Part shown: in pieces, positions 13,082 to 31,600 of the stretch | Layout of the letters: the number at the start of each line of letters is the position of its first letter | Position numbering within the stretch: the first letter of the stretch is position 1 | Assembly: GCA_951799425.1 (NCBI GenBank) | Contig: OX637395.1 | Location: forward strand, 4,502,451-4,566,450 | Length of the DNA stretch: 64,000 bases | Source: Ilex aquifolium | Taxonomy: Eukaryota > Streptophyta > Magnoliopsida > Aquifoliales > Aquifoliaceae | Reading direction: 5' to 3' | Notes under the pieces: generated by a model | Databases searched by the model: none | Seen by the model: the letters and a program-made list of their open reading frames with translations, nothing else | Told to the model about the DNA's origin: nothing | Position numbers and translations under genes: made by a program

Positions 13082-13716
13082 AAGGTTTCTATCTACACCC
13101 ATCTCACATAGTTTATAGACAAAATATACTTAATTAGATTTTAAGGGATTGTGTAAGTGTTGTGTTAAAAAAGATTTCACTCTGGATTGCTTTTATGCAA
13201 ATTACTTCAATTGTTGTCGTCTGATCTCTATCTTCTCCAATCTTATCACCGGAATAAAACTATGATTCCACTATGTGTTTTTCTTTCTTCTTTTTTTTAA
13301 TCGCCGGTTGAAGGAATTCGCAAAGAAAAATATCTTCTTCACACTCCATTTCTCAATATATAGAAAGAAATCTCTTGGAGTCTCCATTGGAAGTCGCATC
13401 AGAAGCTAAGTTTCTTGAAAAGAAAAAGAAAAAGATCATCAAGTCTCCATCCTTGAATCACACAGTCTAGACATAATTGTTTATACAGTTTTAATAGATA
13501 ATCCAGTTGAATATATTTTATATAAACGGTGTGAGATAAGGTATAAAAACAAAGCCTAAAAATAAAAATTGAGATAAATTTAGTTATTAATTGGGTGGAC
13601 GTAGTTATTAGTGGGGTTAATATAGATGTGATGAACTTAGTAGTTTTATGATTTATAATTTAATAGGGTGGGAACGGAGATTTGTGGGAGTCAGAATAAC
13701 CTCACCTAATAAAAAC

Positions 13717-16080
13717 TGGTACTCAACCCATTAATTTATAAATGAATTGGACGAATTGACGGGTTATGGATTAAAATTACCATCCCTAGTCCGCAGCTCT
13801 TGAACACCTGGTCATTGGCCAAGCACTTCAAATCCAATCAGCTATTTTTGGTTTTTAGCTTTTTCTATTGCATCAAAATTCACTCGACACCTATGCTAAC
13901 ATTAAACAATGTTTGATGAATCAATCTGATCATAAACTAATTCCATAAAGATCAAAACTAGAATAAATTACACAAATAGTCCTTAAACTATGACTCTTGT
14001 ATTAATTAAGTCCTTGAAATTAAGTTTTGTATCAATTGAGTCCCTAACTCAAAAATTTTGACAATTAAGGTTGAGTTTAGTAACATTTTTGTTTTCATTT
14101 TTTTTTTTTTTAAAAAACAGAATCAGTTTTTATTTTTTTCTATGGTTAAAAGTTGAAACAGAAAACGTGTTTGGATGCAGTTATTATTTTAGGAAATCTA
14201 AAAACTAAAACAGAAGACATGTTTGGTAACCAATTTATTTTATGAAATATATTTTAACTTTATATTAATTCATGCTAAAGCACATTCACATTTTTATATC
14301 AATACATCCATCAACCTATAAAAAATGCAAAATATATCAACCCAAAATTATAGAAGTTGTTAAACATTCAAAGTATCAATATATCATGACATTATTAATA
14401 ACAACTGCATCCAAACATTCAAACTTATAACACCCCCTAAAATCCCAACTAGTTACATTAAGCATAAAACCAACCAAAATATCTACTCTACACCATATGT
14501 ATGAAATACAATCAATAAGTTCACAGAATAATGAATGATATAACTATTTAACATAAACAAATTGAGCATTCATTCAAATTGAGCATTCTTTTACATGTTC
14601 ACAGAACAACGCATATAAAAAGCCTACAAGCATACGAAGTCAAATGAAAAGCCTCCAGTCCAATAAATAAATAGAAATGAATTTGTGTCTAGTATGCAAT
14701 ATCCCAAATAAGTGAAATAATCCCAAAGCCTCCGATATGCAATATCCGAAAGTATCATAATAATCCTAAATAGAACCAACCCCCCAAAACTATAGACCCT
14801 AATTGAAGGTGGCATTTATTCAAACACCTTATGTGCATGTATTTGTTAAGTGTAGAAAGCTATCAACAAATCACATTTACCCACACACAAACGCATACAC
14901 AACACACACACACTGACTCAGCCACAACACAAATGCACACAAAAAACACACAGTGAACCAGCAAGACAGACAACACACACTGACCCAGTCACACAGGCGC
15001 ACACACAACACAAAGATCTGAAATGGATTTGGAGAAAAATCCCTAAATCCTAAACCCTAGATCTGAAATTGAAGTACATGGATACATATATGTATAAATC
15101 TATACATATAAGGTCAGATATATACATAAATAGGTCAAATCTATGCATATGTATGTATACATATATATATGTACAGATCTTCAAAAATGAAAATAAATAT
15201 TACTTTTTCGAAGTTAGAGAGAACCGCCGGATAAGAGAGCAATGCCGGAGACGAGACCAACCTACTCCAACTGGAGATAGGCTTTGCTTCGACAAGCAAG
15301 AGATGAGCGAGCAGTAGCTTCACTTCAGAGTCCCAGAAGGCAACAGATAAGAGAGAGACGAGAGAGAGACGAGAGGATGAGAATGGGGGAATTTTCATAG
15401 ATTATATACTCGTGCAAATATCCTTTTAAATTGCTTCTAATGGGGTTCGATGGCAAGACCTCATTTAGCAGTTCCCCACTCCCAGCGCGTGTTTTAATAT
15501 CTATTGAATCCCTAAATTCTAAAATTTTAACAATTAAGCCCTTTTGTGATAGTTAGATTTTTTAACAAACTGTCTTCCGTACTTCTAAGGATATTTTAGA
15601 TTGTTCGTTCAAAACCTATCAGAGGAGGAGTCTCATTCTTTATATCCATTAACCAAAATCCTAAATCTAAACCTCTTTCATACCTACCAAACAAAACAGA
15701 GCAAGTTATTCGAAGAACCTACATTTATGTAATCTATTTTCTACACCAGATCGAAAAGTTTGATAATCTGCTCCGTTTAACGGGTGTAAAAAAATTTGAA
15801 GTTTAGAGTTTTGGAGTTGCTGAGTATAAGAAATGTGATCGATTGCCTCATCTGGTTAAAACTTTGGAAATTTGAATTAATGTGGTGGATTGTCCAAAGA
15901 CAGACAGAACCCCATCTTGACAGGAACATGATATCACGGGAAAAAGTTCTGTCATTTCTGCATGAATTTGAAGGCATTGAACAATCACATTAGATCCATT
16001 CAAAAAAAGAACAATCAAATAAATCAACTTTGAACATGTGACCACCCGAAGATCCCTAGCCTAGTGACTAAAGGGGGGGC
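13717..16080. other. Intergenic repeat-rich region without a recognised gene
   Basis: Contains pieces of the AGAGTAAATTACA-type repeat family near 13965-14070, a similar sequence near 15500-15600 (both with a gagtccctaa/gaatccctaa core), a CA-rich stretch at 14880-15010, and TA/CATA-rich sequence near 15080-15170. Open frames here (for example 15141-15398 minus) have no domain I recognise. Confidence 0.6.
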
Positions 16081-16089
16081 TTGGAGGGC

Positions 16090-16150
16090 CAATCCTTAAA
16101 GTAGCCAAATGCACAAGGCTCTCGTCACTGCAGCGTTTGAGAATTGTAAA
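16090..16150 (-). repeat. Possible Au-SINE 3' end fragment
   Basis: On the minus strand it reads GCAGTGACGAGAGCCTTGTGC followed by a pyrimidine-rich tail, resembling the 3' end of plant Au SINEs (GGGAGCCT.GTGCA). Only about 60 bp match; the tRNA-related 5' half is absent. Confidence 0.35.
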
Positions 16151-16694
16151 ACCAGTAACATCACCTTTTCTATTATCTTCCTCCATGCTCCAACAGAACA
16201 AGAAGCCACATGCAGTCAAGTTAAATGCAAGGCTCACATGCATCAGTATCATGGAAGGACATGCAAATTTGAAGTTTGTAGCTGACCCCAACAAAAAAAA
16301 AAAATTGAATAGGAGTTTATTGAGTTGGGTATGTAAATTTGAAAAAAAATTGGACAAAACAAAACGATTATTTCAATGGGGCATAATGTCATGGTGTTCT
16401 CCAAAATAACAAGACCGTTTCTCTATAAATTTACACTGATTATAAACACTAACCCAAGAAGCTGTGGAAGATTATGAGAAAATTAGGAAAAGACTGATCT
16501 TATTAAAGAACCAGCAAACATGACACAGTCAACCATCTCCAATGCAACAAATATGTGTAGTAAGGGAGAGGAGAAAGACACATTCTGGTTTGCATTACTT
16601 ATTTGAGCACTGCAAATAAAAGGAGAGAGGCTTATTAATCATACAACCAAATTTGGTGTCATTTCTATTTTTCCGAGTAAACTTAATCACTTCG

Positions 16695-20767
<4,073 letters not shown>

Positions 20768-22684
20768 AGATTCAGAGATGAAAAATGGAAGAGAATAAAG
20801 ATTACAGTCTCTGTATAATAGATAAACAATAAGTGATGATTAGAAGCGGGAGGGTGGACGGTGGAATATATACAAGAGAGAGAGAGAGAGAGAGAGAGAA
20901 GGGTGCGAAGTTCGAGGGGTGATGATATTCGAGGAAGGTATAGAGATAAGAGTGACGAGGGAGCAACAGCTTTTGGTGTGTGCAATCCATGGAAGTTGGT
21001 TTTCATGGGATTTCCCATGTTGTTTCATTCATGGATAACTGTCTACGTTGCTAAAAAAAGTTTATGACATTAAGAAAAAGTTAAGGTATGCATGGTAATT
21101 AGCCTAATTATAAGAATTCATAACATTAGTTGAAATTTGGCCTACCAGTTTTGCCCAATAAAAATATATTGCATCGTAATATTCGTATCGTATGCAAATT
21201 TGATTTTTTTAATAGTTAGATCATATGAATTGATGAATTTTTCCTTTGACACGAAATCTCTTACATATTGCAATCCCACAATTTCTCCCTTGTTAAGTAA
21301 ATCAAATATGTCGATGGGTTTTTGGCAAATTTTTTCTTAGTAGAATTAGATTCTCTTGCATAATTGGCGTGCAAATGAGTCATCACATACTCCAATTTGA
21401 ATAATTGGATTTTTGTGAATTAGACGGGATCGGAATGCATTTTGTGAATTGATGAACCTTCCCTTGACACATAATAACCAACGCCTTGTAATTCATATTA
21501 TCTCTCATGTTTTTATCTCACAATGTAGATCAAATTGGTCAACAAAATTTGGTAAATATTCATTAGTGGAAACACGCACACCTTTTTGTGCAATCTTGTT
21601 GGTCATCTTGTTTTTGATTACTACATGAAATTGGAGAATTAAAATCACAAATCACAATTATGATCAAGAATTGAATTAATATGACGTTAGAAATTCATAC
21701 ACAACTCAAATTACAAAGAAAATAACCTCAAAATCAACACCAATGAAATAAAATATCACAAACATCACACTTGAAAATCAAATCAAACTCATCACAATTG
21801 AAAAATATTGCATGCAACTATTGTGAAAACAAATAAATAAAGAAGCTCAAAGGTGCTCGAGTTATGTAAAAAAACGAGCGTTTAGTTAGGAAAGGCTAAA
21901 CAAGTGCTTGTAGATAATGCATAGTAGTGGTGGAAGGTGGAAAGTGGGAGGTGGGAGGTGACGTGGTGGTGTGGGCAACAGTGGTATTAGTTGTAGTGAT
22001 ATGTATATATAGGTTTTTGATGTTAGAAATGTGAGGAATCATAATAATGGCGATGAAAAAAATGGAGTCAAAATAGAGATGACATAATATTGATAGCAAG
22101 ATAAATGAGAGAGCGTATCAGAATGATGAAGAGATGAATGATTACTTCATACATGTACCAATAAAGCTAGACTTGCAAAATTTATATGTCAAATTTTTTA
22201 TTTTAAATGATATGGCATAACCAATAAAGTTAATATTAATAGATTTTACGGTGATAAATGGATATATTAGTTACAATGAAAATAGGTATAAACATTGTTC
22301 TACATGTATTAGTATATATCTCTATATATATACATACAAATAATTAAACAAATAAGATATATTTTGAAATTATGTTTATGCATAAGTAATGCCATAAACA
22401 CCCTTAACGGTTGGTTCATTTTGTAAAATTTAAGGGTGAAATTGATAAATTTGAAACTTTAAAGGTTACAAAGTGCTATCAGTGATCAATACTAGGGGTC
22501 ATTAATGTAATTTAACCTTTTTTCGCCGATTGTGCGAATCTTCCCGTTATAATTCTTCAATAAATGACCGATTACGCGAATTTTGCCGTCACTTTCCTAA
22601 TATCACGAGTGGGGACTCTGTGTGAGTGTGAATTGCCCTAGTTTTGCTAGAGAGATTTCTGAAGAAATCGCCTTCTAGGCGGAG
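20768..22684. promoter_or_regulatory. Divergent intergenic region between MDH and the HIBCH-like gene
   Basis: The two start codons are 1.9 kb apart on opposite strands, so this region must hold both promoters. Seen: a GA microsatellite (20875-20899) by the MDH start, AT-rich sequence between, and near 22520-22590 a short imperfect duplication (ccgattgtgcgaatcttcccg and ccgattacgcgaattttgccg) some 50 bp apart and about 100 bp from the HIBCH-like ATG. No recognised gene. Confidence 0.5.
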
Positions 22685-25600
22685 ATGCGAAGCTCCAAGT
22701 TAACACTCTTGCTGAGGCGTTGTATTCGCAATTCTGGCTTCATCGCTCAACAAAGAAGCCTTAGTTCTCAATTCGATCATGCCCTCGTTGATGATTCTGA
22801 GAATATAGTAAGTTCTCTCTTGACCTTTTATTTTATTTTATTTTGCCCAATCGTATATAAGCTCAAGCGACACACACTATCTGCATTGTTTCAGGTACTA
22901 GTTGAAGGCAAAGCCAGTTCTAGAACTGCAATTCTCAACAGACCCTCTTCTCTCAATGCCCTCAACACTTCAATGGCCTGTTTCTTGGACTCTATGTTTC
23001 TCCTTTTTGTCCACTTGCATGCGTATTTATTATGTATTCTCATATGGAGTGAAATTTAAAAGTGTTTGGTAAACACCTATTTAAGTATAACTAAGTGCTT
23101 ATTTTGATTTCAACTCGGGATGACCCCAATTGAAAATTTAATCATCCGAGTCAATGCAGTTATGATGTTTCATGGATTGCATCAGATATAATCGTGTCTA
23201 TAAGGATGTATATATTATTTTGTGGGTGAAAGTCTATTGTAGATATTTGGTTGGCAGCCGTTGCCAAAAGAGCACAAAAAAAGAAAGTGTTTACTTTGCT
23301 TTCAGTCTCAAAATGAGTTAATTTTTGATTTAGTCGTTGGATCATTGTGGTTCTGTTGTTTAGTTGAGGGCAGTCATACGTACATGTTCATGTGGTGATT
23401 ATTTATGGTCTGCAGGGGGATAGGTTAACCAAGCTGTATAAAAGTTGGGAAGATAACCCTGATATTGGTTTCGTGGCGTTGAAGGTAATTTTTGTGTGTT
23501 GATTTCAATTTTTGTGTTCGCGCATTTCCTTGTTTTTTTCCCACTGGGTTTCTCTATGTCTCATATATTTTGATTGCTCAAGTTATGAAGCAACTCAGAC
23601 AGTTTTGAACTTTTTGAAGGGCAGTGGCAGGGCATTTTGTGCCGGTGGTGATATTGTTGGTCTCTATCATTTGATAAATGAAGGTATAATTTGGCACAAT
23701 TTTTTCCCTTAGGACTTAATGGGAAATTTCTTCATTTTCCACAATTGATGTTTTAACATGCGTTCGATACGGAATAAAGTTATCCAAGTTAATAGTAAGA
23801 AATTCGCTTTAGACAATTTGTTTTAGGGAGATGAAATAGGATTATGAGTTGACAGGTAGAGTCTAGTCGATGGAATTAAATGTAATGTTGTGGATTCTAA
23901 AGTTTTCAAGGGATAGAAGGTTAAGAAAAAAACATATGGTTGAAAAAGTAAGAATAGAAAATAGGGAACAATAAAAGAACGAGTATAAGATGCGAAAAGT
24001 GACTGCTTTTGGCATTTTGGATCAACCATTCTTGAAGGAGAGTCGAAATGAACATAATGAAAATAGCGCTGGTGCATGAAAGAATAAACTGGAGATAAAT
24101 TTTCGTTTCCATTTTATTTTTCCTTGAAAAGCCATGTGTAATGCAATTGTAGAAAAGATGACAAAATATATCATATTTTTTTTCTTGTTTCCTACCAAAA
24201 AAAAAAGGGGGGAAAATATGTCTATAGATGGTTTGGTCATGCATACATAAAGCTAAAAACTGCAAACATGAGGATTTGTTTGATTCAAGTTTGATATGGC
24301 ATGAAGATAAAGGGAGGCCAACAATGCAGGTTGATGTGAGGCAAGGCGCACAATGACCTTCAATGTAATGGTAGATGTGGCCATAAATGGAGTTATACAT
24401 CGTCTACTTCGACAGCATAAGATTGAGGGATTATTGTTCTACTTTTTTTGCCCTTTCGGGTTCGTCTATTTTTGGGTTTGACCAAAATTTTTAATGTGCA
24501 ATCTTCTTTTATTTCTAAAATTTTGCTTTGATTCAGTGTAAATAAAAGTAATTTAAATTACCACCCGCTGGTTTATCCGACTATTACATTTACAGGGACC
24601 TCTCCTTTTGATTTCAAGAATTTCACCTCTACTAGCATTGTCTATCCTTGTTTCAATCTAGAATAGCTGTTACCTTGGTAAATTGTATATACAGGTGGAG
24701 AGAGAGGTGTAATTTTTGAAGCTTATTGCGATGAATCTGCATATTTGATTGCTATTAGTAATGAACTAGGAAGGTCCTGTGAAAGCTATTATTGTCAACA
24801 AAACTAGAAGGGAGGTTCATTCAACTTTTGTCATAAAGCCACTGTCACAAAAAATATAAAATAGTCTGTGTCCTTTATTGTCTACTACCTTGTTTGGATT
24901 ATTGTGGTTTAGCAAAAACTAGTATGAGTTTTGGCCTTGAGATTAGGGATCGTCAGTAGAGATAGAACACATCACAATTTCCTGCATTTTGCTCTCTAAT
25001 TTAGCTTAATTATCGTGTTTGGTTGGATACTATTGCCATATTGTCTGATTTAAATATGTTGTTTATGGGTTTTGTGTGTTTTGGAATTTAATTGTTGTGT
25101 AACATTGTTCTGTTTGTCGATATTGTCTTTTCTTGAATATAAAAAATTTGTGTTGAAATATATACTTAAATTACACCCACTTTGACATTTAAAACTTTTG
25201 GAATAGATGATTGTTTAACATGGTATCAAAGGAAGATGTTCTGTGTTCGAATCTCGCCTCCACTCTTGTTATTAAAAGATTTTCACATGTTATGCCCAAA
25301 TTTTAGCAGCACATAAAGGGCGTCTTGAAGTATAAATACTTAAGTTACACCCTCTCCTATCAATTTAATTTAAGCTTTTGGAGTAGATTGTTATTTAACA
25401 ATTAACTTTATGAAAAATATTTGATATCCAAAGTTTGTGGTGTTTCGACTGTTGCTGATAGGCTGTCTAGTCACATATCTGGTGTTTCCGTCGTACCTTT
25501 GTTCATTTTACATTTGAAGCCATTATGCTGGTCACATGATTTTGTGTTTGTGTGCTAACTCTCTATGTCTGTGCTCTTAGTATGTAGCTGATGTGATACT

Positions 25601-28600
25601 TTTACATCTTACCTAAGCATTGCATGCTTTATTCTACTTGATTTTGTCCACTAATTCTATTTCATATCTGTTGACCAAAAATTGTTAGATGCTTTCTTTT
25701 ACTTGACAAATTTGTCATATTTTTTATTATTATTAGATTTTATTATGATAATCCTAGAACCCTTTGCTCATTCTCTGTAGGGAACCTTGAAGATTGTAAG
25801 GAATTTTTCCAGACGTTATATAGTTTCATATACCTTTTAGGTACATATTTGAAGCCACATGTGAGTATTCATTAATTTGAGTTATTGAGGGTTAAAATAT
25901 GCAGTTGACTGTGAAGTGTGCATTGTTATACAATTCATATTTGCTGATTCAATATGAGCATATGAGTTGATGTCCCATGCTTGTTGTAATGGGTTGATAA
26001 GTGATCGAAATCTTTCACTATGGTTGTGGGTCATTCTTCCATAGAAGTATTTTAATGATTACAACATGAATGGTGCACTACGAAAAAATGTTTAAAATAA
26101 ATCTTGAGATGTAGTAAGTTTAATAACTCAAAAAAAACAGGAAGAGAGAAAAATAAGCATGTCACTAAACTAAAGGTTGGAATTATTATTAGGATGGTTT
26201 CACCTGTTGTGTCTTATCTAAGAAAGTGGGATAAGATGGTTGTCGTATGACCATGCTAGAGCAATTACTTTAACCTCTGAAATGTTCTCCTATAGCAGTA
26301 CTTGAATCAGATTGTTCAAACATTTATATGCATCACATGATTACTTTGCTGGATCCCAGTTGATGATGCCTGAGGGTGACCTCTGATCTCCTGAGCTGAT
26401 CGCTGGCTAAGTTTTCCCACCAATCGACTAAGGGGAGCTCCAGCAAAAGCAAGTCGAAGACCGGAAGGCTCTGGGGGTCGACCCTCCGATGTTTAAGTCA
26501 GAAAGGGAATGAGAAAAATAGAATATTAGGGTGATCTTGGATTGCTTACCTGTTTGATTTCTAGTCCTCTATTTTAGCAATCATGTTACCGTTGGAGGAT
26601 GTTTATCTCCTTATTTGAATTGGGAATCATGGATTATCAATGGCGGAGTGGGAGTGGGAGTGGGAGTGGACTCCTTGTTCAAGTAGGAGTCTTAGGCTGA
26701 GCTGAATTGGTCAAATGCACACAGCTGGCGAGCTGGCACTCCATCGAGTTGTCAAGCTATCAAGCTCCTTAGCCGAGCTCATGCTTAAATTCCCATCATC
26801 AATTGCCCCTCATTTTAGCTTAGTCGCACGTGCCCCTCATTTAATGCAGTTTTCCATTAGTGCCTGGGGAAGTGGGATGTGAAACGTGCGAATGTAACTG
26901 CCAAAGACCCGTTGTGGGGGCCTGTATTTAAACGCTTCTTGTCTCCGGTGTCTAGCACGGCTCAAGAACCTTCAAGATCAAGGAGTGGAAGGACAAATTC
27001 TTCTTTGTTTCTAGGCTTGGATGGGAGTTTGGACCTTCAGAGGTCCTCTCTAGTAGGGTCCTTATGATTCCTCGTTTGTGGGGATCTCCTCCACCATCCA
27101 TTCGTAAGTAATAAACTCTTTATCTGTTCCCTTGTTCTACCATTTTTGCTAATTGCTCCTTTCATGTTGGTAAATCGGGTCCTTCGTCCCCGAGTTCCAA
27201 CAGAGAGTTGGAGAGCAACTGCTTATTCCACCAAAGACCTCTCTGAATTGGTGACTGACCAAGCTCTCTTCTATTGTAAATTAGGTCTAGCTCCTCCAGT
27301 AGTTGCTCTTCCACCTCCCATTTCCTCTCGTCCTAGCAGTAAAGCTCGATTTTTGTGGGTTTCTTGTCTTATTGTAGCTTAAACCAACTTTTCCTTGCCT
27401 TGGTGTAGTAATGGCTCCCAAGATTGACAAGAAATTACTTAAAGAACTCCGTGTGCGGAAGGCTTCGGAGGGCGATTCTTCTACTGAGGACACCACTGAT
27501 AATCCGGGATTCAAATAAGGAGATAAACATCCTCCAAGGGATTTGCTTGAGAGTAGTCAAAGAAGGCGCTGCTGATTGACTGATTAAGTGCCCTTTAGTA
27601 TTTGTTGCATCTTGCTCTAGGTATGTTCTATTTACCAAAGTAGCATTTGCAAAAGTAGTTTTGAGTAATCCATTTTGAGATGACGTGAAAATGTTATTAT
27701 AGAGTGAGAGGAGCTTTCTTGCTTAGATGGCCAATAGTAAAGTTTCAATTTTGGCTTGAGTTCCAGCTGGCACTGCCAAGTTTCATGCTCGTGTGTGTGC
27801 GCACACAGACCCAAAAAAAAACTCATGCACACCTTCCATTTTTTAAGTTATCTGCAGTAGAAGTCATTCACATTGTCTGCTAGAAAAAGAATGCATTGAG
27901 TGGACAGAATGGTTTCTTGAGTTATTAATTCATGACTCTATCAAATTTACCGGGGAGAAAGAGTTATACTACAACTCAACTCAACAAAGCCTTGTCTCAA
28001 CATTTTTGGGGTCGGCTATATGAATCCTATTTATTTATTTGTTGTTCTTGTTATCTGCAACGACCAACTCAGATTGAGAATTCCCATCAAGATCTTTTTG
28101 CTTTTTACTTTTTATTTTAAGTGGCTGCGAGGGGAAGAGGTTTAGGCAGAATAGTTTTTATCGGTCATTTGTCCTTTAATTAACAAGATGATGTTTAATG
28201 AGATGTATAGAGTGATATAGATGTAGTCATCGCAATTGCACTAGTTGATGGATCGCTATGCAGGTGGCTATTTTGAATGGGATTACCATGGGCGGTGGGG
28301 CTGGAGTTTCAATCCCAGGGACATTTCGGGTTGCAACTGACAAAACTGTATGAAGCAGACATATTTTCCTGCTGTTTCATTGTTTTCTCCCATTTTTTGT
28401 CCTATAATTAATGTGATCAGCATTCTCCATTTCTGTTTTACTTGAGAAAGTAGTTTAATTACTATGCAAAAGCATGCTAAATTTCATTTATATTATTTGT
28501 GACTTGATTGTTTCCTATGTTTGAGTTTTTATGCGTGCTTGTTAAGCCAACTATATCTAATACATTGTATAGTTGACTTGGGTTTTTACATATGCACTTG

Positions 28601-31600
28601 AGTCCTTGATGGAAGTAATTAACGAAAACCTCAGTCAGAGAAATAAAGTTTGATAAAAATTCAAGAATCTTAATAATGAGAAAGGACCAAGGAAGGTGAT
28701 TAGTGTGATGTACTGTTTCAATCTTAGTTCAATTGGTTGAAGATTTATTAAGGAGGTCTTGCGCAAATAGAGGGACAGTGATCTGCAAGTCTGTTACCAT
28801 CTGCTTCAAGCCTTTGTCTCTTGGGATTGCATACACGAATCCTTCTTCGCACATCTTGATTTAGAGGCATCTATTTTGTCAGATTCTCAGCCATGATGCA
28901 TTTGTGCTTTTTCAGGCACATTGTCCTCTGAACATGGAGTAGAACACATCTATTTTGTCAGTTTTTTAGCCATGATGTGTTTATCAGCCCTAAATTATGT
29001 ATGTCTCATGTTTACATAGATAAACTGTATAAGTTGATGTACAAGACATAATTATATGTGGCATGTCCTAGTCGTGTCTTTTTTAGGATTTGTTCGGTGT
29101 CAACGTTTCTATATCCCATGCCCGTGTCTATGCTTCATGGGGTGGGTAAGCTCGATTTCGACTGTTACTCTATTGGGAGATCGACACAAATGGCTGTAGT
29201 TGTTGAGAGATTGTGTTACATACTATTCACTGTGGGCTTGTCAAAGTGATGCTTTGAAGTTGATATCTTAAGTGTGCTTGAAGGTCTTAGACAAGCGATC
29301 TTTGGGGAGAGATAAATTCTTATTATTTTTTTGTGTGGTGGGCAGCCTTTGGTCATTAGAGATATATTTAGCATTATGATGCGTGATAACGTGACTTGGT
29401 GTGATGCCATGGGGTAGACTTAGTTGATACATATATATCTTGATCAATGTTGCTTGGGTCGCAGGTGGATTTGGTATGTGGTATGGCTATGAGTACGGGT
29501 ACTGGATACGGGGTACGATAATTTCTCCTGTGGTACAATGAGAGTTGACTTACCTGGTACATTGTTATGGGTTGTGGTTTGCTTTGTACTTTATATAGAA
29601 TTATACATCCATATACTCATACATAACTAATAATTATTTTATATTTCTAACAACAATTTAAAAACATATCACAATTCAAAGTAATGTACTGTCCAACGAT
29701 CGTTAATAATAAATGCTAATTGTGCATATTTGTATTATGAAATAATTTCAAATCGCAACAAATCAAAAATATGTTTAAAAAACACCAAAATAAAAAAGTA
29801 ACAAGTTAGAATTACGATTTGGGGTTAGAGCAATGATGTAGGATTACTTATATCGGTTTGAGTTATAATTTGGGTTTGGGACTTTAAGCAATTTGGATCG
29901 CGAACTCACCCCATTTTGGGTCGTGCGACCTCGGTTCGTGGAACACTAGGTGTATTTACGATCCTGATATCTATGATCTTGATAGCAAACAAAACTTTTA
30001 TTTCATAAAAAAATTAAAGTGTACATAAATGGTGGATAAGAAATCTACCCAAAAAAGCAAAAAATACAATAATGAAGTAAGCAGAAAAAAAAAAAAAAAA
30101 AGAGTTATCAATTACAAACAACTTTCCAATTGCGTTGAAGAATTGATAATGGAGTGTCCTGAAACACATTAGATATCGCCCCTAAAGAGAAGCCAAGAGC
30201 TTCACTCTATCCTATAATAAATCTTTTTCCTCTTCCTTTCCTTCAAAATTCTGCGATTCCTCTTTGTCCACACCACCCAAAAGATGGCCAAAAAAGCACA
30301 CTTCCATAAAATAGAAGCTTGTTTACCACACCCGAAACCATCAAAATGTACCACAAATAAAGAAGCACAATCACAACGTACATTCATGATTCATACACTT
30401 ACCAGGTATATATATTCTACATTTTGAATTAAGTGTTCCAAAGAGAATAGTTATTCCAAACAATGTATTGGCTAATAGTTGTGAATAAGATAAGTTAATG
30501 GTTGAGTTGAAATCTCAAGATGTTAAGCTTTTAGGGTTTGGAATGTAAAACATGCAAAAAAGAAGAGGAGAGAAGGACGTGATTAGAGATTAGGGTTAAG
30601 GAGAGTGAGAGTTAACAACTCTCTCCCCTCATCACCCATATTTATATTAACTCATATTAAGTTGCAAATTACAATAATGCCCTCAATTAAAATAACCCGA
30701 AATTCTACAGGTTGCATATTTGCATCACAAAAAAAATTGAATCACAATAAATCAAAATATAAGATTACATATTGTAATTTGTTTTCTTCTTCTTTTATTC
30801 TATAATAAAATTCTTCTTTTATAAAAAAAAATAAAATATCAAAGTATCTAGGCTTGTGGACTTGTCCTCGTGCTTGCAGGCATGAATTTCTGAGATCGTT
30901 GTTCTTTTGTTGTTTTACGTCTTTTCTACCTTTGTGCTTCATTATTCACTTTCTATAAGCTTGTTATTTCTGGTAAAGGAAAAGTGCATATCCCTTTTGA
31001 TAAAAGAAATTCATCCTCATTATGATAAATTTGCCTCGACTATTTCTTGCATAAATTTGGGTCTTTTGTTGCAATTATGCTCATGTCTTCGTTCCATATG
31101 ATTTTGAAGTACTTCAGTTAGTTTTTGATTTCCACTCACTTCGGATGCATCCTTTGTGTCATATATAAAACCAACAGAAACTTTGTTGACTTACTGTGCA
31201 CAAGTTGGACTTAGAATCAAGTAATTGATACTGTTTATGTTTCTTCCATTTTATGGTGGCGTTCTGGCTGAAACAGTGTCCATTTCTTTTGCCATTTTGT
31301 ATTTGAATGTACTCTATTCCTTGACAAATGCAGTAATATTTTGTCTCAATGAATTATAGGTTTTTGCTACTCCTGAAACATTAATTGGCTTCCATCCTGA
31401 TGCTGGCGCATCTTTTTACCTCTCTCATTTACCTGGTTATTTAGGTAATTTCAATGCGTACCTAATTTCTTTTAGTTTAGCATGCACAGCCATCTTGTTG
31501 TGACTCCCAAAGTTTGAAAATTAAGCTGAAGCTGTTCTTGGTTGGTTTGATCTGGAGACATAACTAGAATTCTTTCATATTCCTTTCACGAGTTTTTAGT

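Larger units (their letters stand above)
10863..13707. mobile_element. MULE-like element with long inverted ends, 2.8 kb
   Basis: The left end (GGGTGGAGTTATTC..., then CACAAATCTCCGTTCCCAC and AAATCATAAAACTACTAAG) is matched in reverse by the right end at about 13590-13707. The similarity is long, roughly 200 bp per side once an insertion in the left arm is skipped. Flanks are a 9-bp direct repeat with one mismatch: AATAAAAAT at 10854-10862 and AATAAAAAC at 13708-13716. A 9-bp duplication plus long inverted ends is the Mutator-like signature. It is the same family as the element at 48441-49408. No MURA transposase was seen. Confidence 0.8.
28348..31359 (+). other. Intron 6 of the HIBCH-like gene
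   Basis: 3.0 kb intron holding a MITE (29449-29950) and a LINE fragment (about 30190-30390) in opposite orientation to the gene; otherwise AT-rich with nothing recognisable. Confidence 0.7.

Noticed and set aside
25228..25245. Functional tRNA gene
   Set aside because: The B box is good but the A box and acceptor stem do not pair; it is a tRNA-like repeat.
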